In this document: piece after piece, positions 35,789 through 46,900 of the stretch
How the letters are laid out: every line of letters starts with the position of its first letter
How positions within the stretch are numbered: position 1 is the stretch's first letter
Source of the DNA: Piper betle
Lineage: Eukaryota; Streptophyta; Magnoliopsida; Piperales; Piperaceae
DNA: 64,000 nt
Assembly (NCBI GenBank): GCA_033002965.1
Contig: JAURVB010002502.1
Coordinates: forward strand, 103,765 to 167,764
Direction: 5' to 3'
Translations under genes and position numbers: made by a program
The notes under the pieces: model-generated
Seen by the model: the letters and a program-made list of their open reading frames with translations, nothing else
What the model was told of the DNA's origin: nothing
Database searches by the model: none

Positions 35789-36474
35789 ATGGGTTCTACC
35801 TTCCTGTCACAGGTAAGCAAAGCACCTATACCTCTCTCTTGGTCTTGGCTTCATGATCTTTTTGAGCACCTTCTGTGATAAATTCCTCCATGGTTCCATA
35901 GGTGATCTTCTCCATTCCACACAAGGCTTTTCTTCAGTCACCAAGACTAAGATATCCTCTTGTTCCTACTTTTCCCACGTGCTTCGTCTCAACGTCTCGT
36001 TCACTAGTTCGTCTCACTTGTATCAACAGACTTGAATCTTGCAAAAGACGCATCTCCTTCCCACCTGTTGAATTGAAGTCTGCAGATGATGTCAAAGAAG
36101 AAGAAATATTTACGGAAGAAGAAAGTATGGAGGCTTTTCCATCTGGGTTCTCGAGATCAATCCTCCTGGGAGCAGTTTCGATTAGCATTTTTGTGATCTT
36201 GTCGGACCTGTGCGAGCAAAGAGCCATGGCGCTTGGGCCAGAGGGGCCGCTGGTGGAGGAGTTCTGGGAAAATATGAGAAGATATGGACTCTACGCCCTC
36301 ACAGTTAGTACGGGGGCAATCTACACCATCCTCCAACCCGTTGTGGAGCTGCTCAAGAATCCCATCTCTGCTATCCTCATTCTCATCATCTTGGCCGGTA
36401 CACTCTTCCTCCTCTCCCAAGTGCTCAACGCCATGATTGGTGTCACCGAGTTTGCTTACGACTATGCCTACTGA
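35789..36474 (+). CDS. Ycf33/DUF751-type plastid membrane protein
   Basis: Two exons, 35789-35812 and 35902-36474, give 198 residues in phase 0. Exon 1 is eight codons (MGSTFLSQ) ending CAG|GTAAG. Residues up to about 70 are Ser/Arg/Pro-rich, a likely transit peptide. A hydrophobic stretch ('SILLGAVSISIFVIL', about residues 93-107) precedes 'AMALGPEG', which looks like a processing site. The mature part reads 'EEFWENMRRYGLYALT', a Tyr/Ile-rich segment, 'LLKNPISAILILIILAGTLFLL' and an acidic tail. FWEN..RY, the 'LLKNP' turn and two membrane spans match the Ycf33 family as I know it, which is plastid- or nuclear-encoded in algae and plants and of unsettled function. The family is recognised from memory. 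The exons carry no lesions. The start codon context and first exon closely resemble those of the divergent bL19c gene. Confidence 0.7.
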
Positions 36475-37449
36475 ATGCTCATTAATTCAATAAGATGAAT
36501 CCTGTAATATTGCCTTGTCTTTCATCTAATCGTTATCAAGTTCTGTTTTGTTGTCGAGAGCTGGGATTCAGAGTGGTAAACAGTACAATATCTATGCTTC
36601 AACAAAGCTAGCCGAAGAAAGCCAGAGAGGAAACAGACGCTTGCTCTAATAATTAACACCACTCGGTTATGTGTTTCTTCCAATTCTCCCGAAACCACTT
36701 CTATCCAAATACAGGTGCTAAAATGAAACACCTTCTTAAAAGCAGGCATCCCAACTAGTTAGCATTCGTTTAACACTGCCAAACGAAGAACAGCGTGTAA
36801 TATCTTCTTTGTTCCCTCCTACCCACCTCCTTCCTTTCCCATTAACATGATTTTGGTGCCAGCTCGCGTCAATGTATTATGATTTTGGCAATGAATTGCG
36901 TGATAGTTCATAACTGAAGGTACAAGCAGTCGACTGATCCGCTCAATGAAGCCAAGGAAACTCAAGTAAGCAGCATGCAAAAAGAAACGCATTGTCGCTG
37001 AAGTAGTTTTTGTCAACAGAAACATCAACATACTGGTTTAAATATGTATATATTAAAAAAAAGAACCAATCCAATTTACTAAGTCCATTGGACAACCAGA
37101 TGCTCGAGAATAAACTGAAATGCATCAATGCTTTCTCCATGACTTGATGTATTCTTACCCGCGAATCACCATGTAAATTCAGAGGGTTTAGAAGATTTGA
37201 ATGTAAACTGTAACAAGGTACAATAGCTTCATGTACCTAAAAACAAATTACTCGTAAACAAGATAAATTCACTAATATAACAACCAATGGCAAGATGAAT
37301 GAGAACAAGGGCAGCAACTATGTTCATGACATCTATCATGCTGTCTGTGAAAAAAAATTACAGATTGTTCACATCAGCTGGAGCCACAACAGCCAATCTG
37401 GAAAAAACTTAGTTTCTCCGAGCAAAGTATGAAAATTAATTACACACGT
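36475..37449. other. Convergent 3' flanks (Ycf33-like and kinase genes)
   Basis: AT-rich DNA between two convergent stop codons, presumably both 3' UTRs. No further gene was recognised. Confidence 0.5.
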
Positions 37450-40424
37450 CTAAAAGAAATCAATCTCCAAATAATTACCCGATGGCTTAACGTCGACCCC
37501 AGCTGATTTCTCATTTGTTGCAGTTGGAGGAATCTGCCTTACAGGTATATCTACTTCAAATGGTCTCGGAACCTCTGGTGGACTAGTACATCGGATAAGT
37601 GCCCAGTTTATACTCTGAAAGAATGGATGCTGCTTAATTTCAGTAGCTCCACGTTTATAAGCAAGTCGATGTTGTGGTTCTTTAATGAGCAAACCTCTTA
37701 TCAAGTCTCTTGCTGCAAAGCTCACACCAGGCGATTCTGGAAACTTAAGAGGCCGTCCGACCACATTGAACAAGGTGGCTCGGTTCCCTGATCCTTTGAA
37801 AGGCGTTTTCCCATATAAAAGTTCATAGAGAAAAATACCAAATGTCCACCAGTCAACAGCACTTCCATGCCCTTCTCCTTTAATGATCTCAGGGGCCAGG
37901 TACTCATGAGTGCCCACAAAAGACATTGATCGTGCATTGGTAGGTTCTGCAATAAGCTCTGGCAGTGGGCTGACTTGTGTGCAGACTTCAACTTTGGGCT
38001 TAGCCTTCTTTTCCTTTTTAGACTTGCTAGAGAACAAGCCAGGGCCAAAACAAGAAGGTTGGACGCAGGATGGCTGTATCACACAAGTTGGCTCAATGCA
38101 AGCCGGTTGAACACAGTATGAATTCTTCTTTGCGAAATCTGCTTCAGCTCTAGAAGAACGCACCAAAGTAGGTGAGACAGCACATCTTAGCGAAAGATCA
38201 AAATCAGAGAGCATAATGTGACCATCATCCCTCACTAATACATTTTCAGGCTTGAGATCCCGATAGATCACTCCAAGCATGTGCAGGTATTCCAAAGCAA
38301 GAAGAACCTCTGCTGCATAAAATCTGTAACAAAAATATCATGGAAGTGTTATTATTCTAACTGGAATGACCCTCATACTAGTCAGGATCTTGTCATGGCC
38401 ATGTGCAGACAAATATCATCAGTTTTATTCAGAGTAATGTGCTAAAAATTTTCATAGATTTTCTTTTGTTTAATTATTCCAAAACCATGTGTCCCAAAAA
38501 TATCAAGAACCATCCCTGCTTGTTTATCGAGGTCACAAAGTCGGAGTGCACTAAACTAGTCTTCTCATAATCAATCAAGGACCAGAAAAGTAATATACTA
38601 TAAAAAATATCAGCATAAATAATAGATATCACTGCTGCAATAAAGGTGTATGATATACTTCATGCAATATTTTTAGATTATTGTGTAGTTGGCACAAAAA
38701 TGAATTTATAAACAAGTTGCAATGTTAATGGCGCTAGTTGGTGACTTCAACATCGGCGCCAGCTGGACAACATTCAACTCCTAATGAACGAAAAATTTAT
38801 CATAAATACAGACAAGAAAAAGAAAAGTGGAAGCAACAATAATGCATCTTAAATTCTGACCTCCGATGATGCCAGGTTCCAAAGACAAAAGACATACTTT
38901 TTTGGGCGGGGATAAAGTATAAACTTCATTCTCTAGAACAAGCCTTTGATATAAAGTTGAAATATAATAAGGCACAGTCATATATCTTTATATTACAGAA
39001 AAACCAGATTAATAATTAAATTACTCATCTAGCTACATCTGCTTTTCCGCTGCCTGATCAGTGCTTGTTAGAAAAAAATGCTCTGGTCTTTTGGAATCAA
39101 CCAAACATAACAAATCCGGTTTAGGCGCCCACAGCACTAATCCATCAATTCAATAGTTAAACCCCAAATGTGCTTCAATATTCCAAAAATTTCAATCTGA
39201 TTGCACAAATTATTAACTTACACTCAGTTCTAACAAAACGGAGAAGACCTTAGACGAAAAGACGGATAAAAGAGTCCAATATTTGTGAAATCTACCAAGG
39301 TTATTAACAAATACAGTTAGGATACCACCATTTCGTACGTTTAACAACTAAACCTAGATGAAATACAACTTTTCAACAACTTCATATGATACTAATCATT
39401 TACTTAATCTCAGTTCTAGCTAATAGAAAAAAAACATCTGACAGATAGGTATAAGGTAAGATCATTTGCCAAGGACAAACAAACAAAAATGTAACTCATA
39501 TTCAAGAGTAGGGATGACCAAGAACAAATACCTAGCAGAGTGTTCTGGAAAATACTTCCCCGGCTGCCGTTGCCGAAGCACATGAAGATCCCCACCAGGG
39601 CAAAACTCCATGACGAGGCAAGAGAACTTCTCCGTCTCAAAATGACTATACAAGGTCGGCAAGAAGGGATGGTCCAAGCTCTGCAATATCTCTCTCTCCG
39701 TCTGCGCCCTCAGCAGCTTCTTCCTCGCCGCCAACGCCGTCTTGTCCATCACTTTCATGGCGAAGTAGCTCCTCGTGCCGCTAAGCTCCGCCAGGTACAC
39801 GCTCCCGATGTCTCCACTGCCAAGCTTCTTCAACAGCCGGAAATGGTTGAGGCCCAGGACCCCATCCCTCGACCTCACCGCCTGGATCGCCTCCCATCTC
39901 AAGTCGTTCCCCTTGTGAGGCTTGTTCACCGTGCTGCTAAAGCTGCTGCTGCTGCTCTCGTCGCTCACATCGCTGCTCGCGCCGCTCCCCCGGCACAGGC
40001 TGCTCTTCGCGCTGCTCTCCGCAAAATCCAATCTTTGGCCGCCGGACTTCCTCGCACAGGCGGCGTCGCTGTCGCCGTCGATGACCCCGCCGTCGACGCC
40101 TTCGCTCACGAAACTGCCGGCGGCGCTGCAGTAGTTGGTGGCCGAGGACTGGGCGGGCAAGACGTTCGCCGCCGGCTGCTTCCCGGCGACGGCCTCCTGC
40201 GGCGACTCCACCCCCGACGACGATGACTCCGGCGACGCGGGCTCCGCCGGTTGCTTCTCCTGGACCGCCGCCGCTCGCTGGCGGCAACACCCATCGACCT
40301 TCTTGGCCGCCGCCGCCGCCACCGCCAACGAGGTCGCCGGCGACGGCGATGGGCAATTGGGGGACTCATCAACTCCGACGAGATCAACACCGAAAGCCAA
40401 CCACTCCAACACCGATTCCCTCAC
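37450..40424 (-). CDS. D6PK-like AGC VIIIa serine/threonine protein kinase
   Basis: Minus strand, exons 40424-39532 and 38323-37450 joined in phase 2; 588 codons are visible. The N-terminal ~190 residues are Ala/Ser-rich and low in complexity. The kinase then starts: glycine loop '[13 protein letters not shown]', lysine in 'FAMKVMDK', '[11 protein letters not shown]', catalytic '[10 protein letters not shown]' and 'SDFDLSL', the DFD form diagnostic of plant AGC VIII kinases. An insertion of about 90 residues with repeated 'QPSC/EPTC' motifs and '[15 protein letters not shown]' precedes '[16 protein letters not shown]'. This insertion type is typical of D6PK and its relatives, plasma-membrane kinases that activate PIN auxin carriers. 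The start is unresolved: the frame has no ATG before the kinase core and is closed by a TAG directly upstream of codon 1, within 'tctag|gtg', which looks like a splice acceptor. An upstream leader exon is therefore expected in 40430-40900. Confidence 0.92.
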
Positions 40425-41380
40425 CTAGACCCGAATCTTCCCATCACCTGACAATAAACCAACATCAGAAAACAACGCAATCGCATCAAAGATCCCACAG
40501 GAACACCACAGATCACAAAACAAACGCCACCAACATGAACCAAATGACTCCCTACAACCAAAGACCGCACCTTTTCGCGAAGAGAAACCGAGAAGAGGCG
40601 AGCTTGCCCAGACTGGATCTGGGTTCTGAGTATTTTTGCGACCAAACAAGAAAACAAGCTTTTGCTTGGATTACCTCCAATCCAGTACCAAATCAACCCA
40701 AAAAAATTCCAAAAAAACAATTCAAACTCTGCAACAAGATTGGAAATCCGATCAAAATCTTTGCTTGCTTCTACATTTTTTTCTGTGAATCGGGAAAGAT
40801 GGTGGGAAGAAGCCGACGAGGAACTCACAGAGCCAAAGCTGTCTGCTTCCTTTGTACTCAACCGTAATCGAAATTATAGACATAAGAACTGGAAAGACAA
40901 CCGTTAAAATGACGTTTAAATATTACGTTTCATGCAACGATAAGAGTGGTTGACGTAGCGTATGACGAGGGTAAAGGCGTAGGTGGATTGGTTTTGATTT
41001 GGGTGAGTTATCAGAAACCGAATATCCAGGTTGTGGAGTTCAGATCCGTACGGGTGTATGTGTGTGAGAGCCGAGACTGAGAGGGTAATTGGGCCACCTG
41101 TGCCTTGATTATGGTCTTTTTTTGGGTTATGAAAAAAATTAGTGGTTGATTTTTTTAAAAAGTAATTGAGTTTTTTTACCAAAAAAAGATGATATTTTTA
41201 ATATTAGCAGGTGTAAAAGAATCAAATCTAATTAATAAAAAAGATAAATTTTTATTTATATAATGATAACATTGCTGTAAAATTGGTTTTGTAATAAAAT
41301 ATAAAATTAAAATAATTCAATCTAAAATTAATAAAATAATAATTATTATATTTTACTTGTTTTCGGCCAATTTAAAAACC
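40425..41380 (-). promoter_or_regulatory. 5' leader and upstream region of the kinase gene
   Basis: On the minus strand, 40861 down to 40425 is relatively GC-rich and open in several frames. A GTGAGT donor at about 40825, together with the acceptor at 40425, suggests a 5' intron. Which ATG is used I cannot decide. Upstream the DNA becomes AT-rich. Confidence 0.45.
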
Positions 41381-42300
41381 GAGCGAGGCACCGAGCGATT
41401 GTATCTGACCACTGTTGGGGCAAGGACATATGGATCCAATTGCCCTCAACTTTGGACAATTGGATTTGCTCGCCCTAGCTCTAGACGAAAGGGATCTAAT
41501 CGGTCTAGTTCATAGTTGAAATAATCGGCCAATTTTATTCGGAATCAACCGATTTTAATTGGCTCGATGGAAAACCAAGTTAAAAAGAGGTTGAATGGGA
41601 GGAGCTAAAAATTGGATTGATTTAGGCCGATTTTTTGTCTGAGTTGACGAATCAGCCGAGTGCAGCGAGGGAATGAGGAGGTTGGCAGGGCAGCAATGGG
41701 CTGCAAGGGGGCGGCGACTCCAAGGCAGGGGAGACACAGGGGTTGGGGGGGGTTGGAAGATCTGGTACCGAGCTAGGGATGGGGGGAGGGGGTGGTGTGG
41801 TGGGGTGGGAGATCTGGTGTCAGGGTAGGGGAGGCGAGGCGAGGGCTGCGGGTGTAAAACCCGTGATTTGAGTCAAGGTTTTACGTTACCGAACCAGTCG
41901 GTTCGACCGTTGGTTCGAGTCGAGTCAGTTTCATGAACCGCGTGCTGAGTCGAGACCAGCCGTGAGTTATGAGCGATGAGAGTCAGGTGTACCTGAATAT
42001 ATGATGATAACGTCGAGAAGATGGTGAGAAATGAGTTATCAGAATATATGAAAGTATGCAGTATTTTTTTCTTTTTATATGTTTGATCGTAGAAATAGTT
42101 TTAGGCCGAATAACGCATTAGGACGCGTTTGGATTATATTCGGGTGGGTTATTAGTTATAGAGCATGTCATTTGGATGTTGTTGTGTTTGTTTTATTTTA
42201 TAGTAATTTTTCCATATTTTTCTAGATTTTTTTAGAATTTATTACGAACTAGTTATTATTTTGACTCGAGTCGGAATCGAGTCAATACTAAATTACGAAA

Positions 42301-43010
42301 TTGCCACTAGCAACACTTTTTCTCCCTCCCGACACCTTCCTCACCCAAACCCTCGCCGCCCGCCGTCACTGTGTGTTGCCGCCGCTGCCGCTGCCGACGC
42401 CGTGCTGCCGCCGATCGACGCCGCCCCGCCCCGTCGTGCCGTCGCCGTGCCGCCACGACCCACCCCGGCCACCGTCTCGCCGCCACGACGCCGGAATCGC
42501 CCCACGAAACCACCTCGGCCGCCGCCACTTCGGGCCGGATTCGCCGCCGTCCGGGCCGCTCCGCCGCCGGTGTGACCCTGACGAGCACCCCCTCGCCGTT
42601 GCCGACGTTTCCCCCATCCTCCCGACCGCCGTCGAGGCCGGCCGGAGCCCCGATCGGAGCACACCGCCGCCGCCGCCCATTTTCGACGCCGCCGTCGACG
42701 GCCATCGCCGCCTCGGCTACCCTGTTTGACACCACCATTGGACCGAGCTCGTCGAGCTGGTGCCGATAGACCCCCTGATTGCCCCGTCCCGAATCATCGC
42801 CGGAAAACCGTCGGAATCCGCCGGAAAACCGCCGACACTCGCCGGAAAACCGCCGGAACTGCCGGAAAATTGGATTCGTGGGAAATTCGCCGGATCATCC
42901 GCCGAACGCACCCAGTCCAATCTGATCGGACTTCGGACGCCGCTAGGTGCCGAATTCGAGTTTCGAGCCGCGAAACGGAAACCCTAGCCGTCGCCGATTT
43001 TCGACGACGC
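42301..43010. other. CpG-rich core of solo LTR copy 1
   Basis: Open frames of 75-143 codons occur on both strands. All are Pro/Arg/Ala-rich and overlapping, as expected of high-GC DNA without stops. A short CCGGAAAAC-type motif repeats several times near 42795-42870. I do not call a protein. Confidence 0.6.
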
Positions 43011-43477
43011 GAGGTATAATTTATTTTAACTTAATTAATTGAAAGTATTGATTATTAGAATTTGCATGCTATGATTGATGAATTGTGCATTGTAATTACT
43101 TGTATAAATGTGGATTTGATTTAGAATAAAATATGAAATTTGTGGAATTGTGTGGTGTTAAAAATAGAAGTTATGAAACTAATTAGGGTTATTAGGTAAT
43201 GATCATGATCTAATGCAAACTAGCCTAAGTAGACTTGCTAGAATTGATATAGGTTAATGTGTGTTGATTGATGCGTGATTGTGTTGATTGTGCGTGCATG
43301 CTATAGGATGTGTGATTCATCATGCGGGCGTTAGTATTTAGTTTGATTGTGTAGGTACGGTGTAGGAGCTCGCCGCCTAGGCGCGTGGACCCGTTTGGAG
43401 CTTCTACCAGGTCCGTTTAGGACTCGTTCTCTGATTTACGCTACTCTCTTGTGTATTTGATTTATTATGTGCAGGAC

Positions 43478-43571
43478 GAGTTAAGTGGCGTTTTATCGAA
43501 TCCCACTTAACTCGGGCCATTTAGCCAACGATTTTCCGGATTAATAACCCTCGAGGATGAGATCCCTCGAG
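43478..43571 (+). other. Paired hairpins conserved in the LTR family (copy 1)
   Basis: GAGTTAAGTGG (43478-43488) pairs perfectly with CCACTTAACTC (43503-43513). CTCGAGG (43550-43556) pairs with CCTCGAG (43565-43571). Both hairpins recur in copy 2 at about 54606-54710. Such structures could mark R/U5 or a terminator, but the role is unknown. Confidence 0.65.
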
Positions 43572-45299
43572 TTTGTTTTCGAACTTCAGATCCAGCTCAC
43601 GTTGCCTTCGGGCCTATTGTATAAATCCCAACCCAGACCTATATATATGTATAGTTTTCGTGTTTTTGTGAGAGACTGAATGAGGGAAATCCGACTACCG
43701 TGCTACGCGAGCGGGCACGTGTGTGTCGACAGTGGGCTCTGGAATGGTGTGCGGGCCGTTTCATTCCCGAGGGATCCTGACAACTCCACCTTTGAGTTCC
43801 TCAAACCCGGAGAAGTGTGGAGGTTCACGGGTACTGCATTGCAGCGCATGTCTAGACTTGTGGTTTCAAAGGGTACTGAAGGCGACTGCCTGAGAGTACT
43901 CGGCCTTCGTGCTCAAGGCCAGGAGTAATATGGAAGGTGCAGAGGGCGGAAAGGAATGAGATTTGACGCGAGAAGCAATAGAGAAATGGCCGAGGCATGA
44001 GAATGTGAAAGATAGGGGGACGCTGTCGACCCGAGGGCGACGGCTCCCGTATGTGCCCTGATGAGAGTTCTTGAGGAAGTATATGGTTTTCATTCAACAG
44101 GAGAGTTTGCTCTCCTGTGCCAGATTGATATTAGTTATTTTCCGGGCCGGTAACACTCGTTACTGACGGTTTTTCTATATATATGTAGGTGAGAAATGCG
44201 AGCGATGAAAGCTGTCGGGACTGCGGAGGAGCAGCACGGAACCGCGCACACATGTACCTGCCGCGTGTAACGTATGTATAATGATGGTGTGTTATTATTA
44301 TGTAAATGATAATTTTGATGTGTTCGCGTGAATGTATTGCTTGTTATGAAACGAACTGATAAATATGAATGAGTAGGGAGCCTTGGAGTTCAGACTCGGC
44401 TCGGGTAAAAACGAATGAGATAATGATTTAATGTCATGGTAGATTATTATGCGTTATCGTATTTTCATAAAATATTATATATTTTCTTTTGGTTTCTCAT
44501 TTATTATTTTGTCTTGTTTTTGCTTGTACATCTTAGTATGCATGTAGGACCACGTTAGAACCCAATCGTTCTCATTCATGCATTTAATATTTGCATCTCC
44601 ATCTTAAAACGCCGAGAGCAGATCCTGGACGGCTTAACCGAACCCAGTAGATTAGCGAACGGTTCGGTCGCCGGTGACATTTCCGGGTCGGTTCACGGGT
44701 GAGCCGAAACGGGGTGTTACAGCGGGTGGGTGGTGGGGATATCTAGCGCCTGGGCCAAGGCCGGGGGTGGGGAGGGGGGCAAAATCTGGCACCAGGGTGG
44801 GGGGAGAGGCAAGGGGCCAGGGCAACGAGGAGCGACGAGGGTGTTGGGCGGTAGGGGGTGGCAAGGGGCTGGGCAGGGAGGTGGAGGAGTTTTGCCGGCG
44901 AGAGTGGTCGAGTGATGGGGGACATGGGAACGGGTTGATCGGGGGGTAGTTCACGTAATTGTCAAAAATAATATGTGGTATTCTTGTAATTAAAAGTTGA
45001 CTCAACTCTAACTCGAGTAAAAAATAATAACTAACTCTAAATAATTCAAAAAAAATCCAAAAAATTATGAAAAAATATCATAAAATATAATACACATCGT
45101 AACATCAAAATGATATGCTTTTATAATTAATAACCCACCGATTTTGACTAAGTTAAAATTTTTGTATATGACTGATTTAACTGAACCAATTTCTAATCGA
45201 TTTAGATTAATTCGATCCAATTCAATGACTCCCTCGGAAATTGATTCAGACCCTATTCTGATTTTTGTAACTATGGTTTAGTTTAGGCCGACCATTTAT

Positions 45300-46900
45300 T
45301 AATCATATACTTGTTTAACTATTTAAAAATAAAAACATTTAAAATGCATAATAATACATCCTCTAAAAAGTGAAGTTAAATAAAAAAAATTAAAAATATA
45401 AGTAAAATATTTGATAATTTGTTGTTAATTATTAGCTTTAAATTTTAATGACATATTTATCTTCATCATTAAAATTATAATTTAAGAATCATGTGTTGGA
45501 TGTATAGAGTACCAAGTACCTATCAATTTATTACCAAAATCAACTATTTATAATTAGGTATCATTTTTTTCAAACAAAATTTTATTATTAATTATTTAAA
45601 TTTATATTAAGATTTGATTGGATAAGGCTTTGTAGGTATGGACCCAATGGTCACTCCTATAAGGTGGCCAGGTCCGGTCACCACCAACTAGGCCACCCTA
45701 GTTATTTAAAATAAAATAATTAAATTTAATCCTAATAATACTTTAGATAATTTATATTTTTTTCTTTTTAATAATTAGGCATGATTTCCATGGATCGAAT
45801 TTTTTCTCTTTTTTTATAAAAAACTCAAAATAATTTGTAGTTTTTATTTTGCATTTTTCCAATCAAGCAAGACTACGACTTTAAGTCACTTAGGCAGATA
45901 AGTTTGTTAGTTTTTTACCAAAATTGTAAATTAGTAGGATGATTTTTCAGCAGGCTTAGTCTTTATTTTGATAGGGGCTTAATTAGGAGTTTTCAAGTAA
46001 TCTAGCTCCAGTATTTGAACGTGTGTCTTTCAGAGTATTTTAATTTTTTTATTTGAATTTTTATCAAATGTAATTGATTTTTTAAGATGAATGTGAACTC
46101 ACCTCACCAAAGCCAATGGGGAGGGAGGCCAGCTACGGCTTTCACTCATCGAGTGAGCTGAACACGGCTAGCCCAACCCTTTATATTCCAACCCTAACTC
46201 TTGACTAATTTGAACGAGGAATGTATTTTAAGGTGTATCTTAAAATTTTAAATACTATACTAAAATCATGTCAAATTTATAACTAGCATATGGTGTATTA
46301 GGTTTAACCCACCCGGATTCAGTCAAAATTTAAAATTATAAATAAAATATTTTATTAGATGTTACCATATTAATTGTAATGAGTATTTTAATTAAACATC
46401 AATTTAAATGCATACAAAAATCGAATTTTAAGACATTTTTAGATTAAAAAAATAAGTAAGAATCAAAATAGTACGAAAACTTGAATTGCATTGATTTGAA
46501 TTCAAAGAGGACTTATTGGTTTGATAAAATATATAAAATTATGATATCTTTAGTATTTTTTATTTTAGATATAGACGGGTAAAACCCACCATTGTGGTAG
46601 TAAATAAGAAGAGGGTTTGACCACCCAATCAATGATTGTCAAGTTAAAAAGAAAAGTCATTATGTTTGAATTAAGGAGGGTTTTAATGGGAGGATTAATT
46701 AATTGGAAATTTGCTGGCATTACTTGGGGCATTTACTGGGTTTTGAATGTGGGGGGAATCACATCTACTCAAGCAAATGCTACATAGTTGTCATATAATA
46801 TAACAATATATATTAATTATTAATTATTAATTATTAAAGATTGGGAAGGGTGAAGGGGGATGGTAATAAATAAAAATAAACTCGTGTATAAACTCAAGTA
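45300..46900. other. AT-rich intergenic DNA
   Basis: No coding signal, RNA gene or defined repeat was found. Confidence 0.4.

Larger units (their letters stand above)
41853..44721 (+). mobile_element. Solo LTR, copy 1 (2,869 bp)
   Basis: It begins TGTAAAACCC and ends GGGGTGTTACA, the inverted termini typical of Gypsy LTRs, and is flanked by the 5-bp duplication GCGGG (41848-41852 and 44722-44726). There is no internal coding region, primer site or second LTR nearby, so this is a recombined solo LTR. Features in order are a 5' AT-rich third with 'actcgagtcggaatcgagtca', a CpG-rich block (42340-43000) with long but unreliable open frames, 'gagctcgccgcctaggcgcg', two hairpins (43478-43571), and a conserved block near 43760-43930. 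It shares this layout with the copy at 52964-55931. Confidence 0.92.
41380..45300 (-). mobile_element. Old, inverted LTR copy of the 2.9-kb LTR family, split by a younger solo LTR
   Basis: The right part (about 44940-45150), read on the minus strand, aligns well with the first third of the solo LTRs. Shared are 'gtgggttattaattat', 'gcatatcattttgatgtt', a T-rich run, 'agttattatttt' and 'actcgag...gagtcaa'. The next segment is again GC-rich, as in the solo LTRs. The left part (41380-41852) is GC-rich DNA plus a diverged tail. The outer ends are too worn to place exactly. Confidence 0.6.

Noticed and set aside
39540..40226. 228-codon plus-strand frame opposite the kinase
   Set aside because: It is the antisense shadow of the kinase exon, which holds conserved catalytic motifs on the minus strand.
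42261..42987. Several open frames of 75-143 codons in the solo LTR core
   Set aside because: Overlapping frames on both strands with Pro/Arg/Ala bias, not conserved in frame in the second LTR copy.
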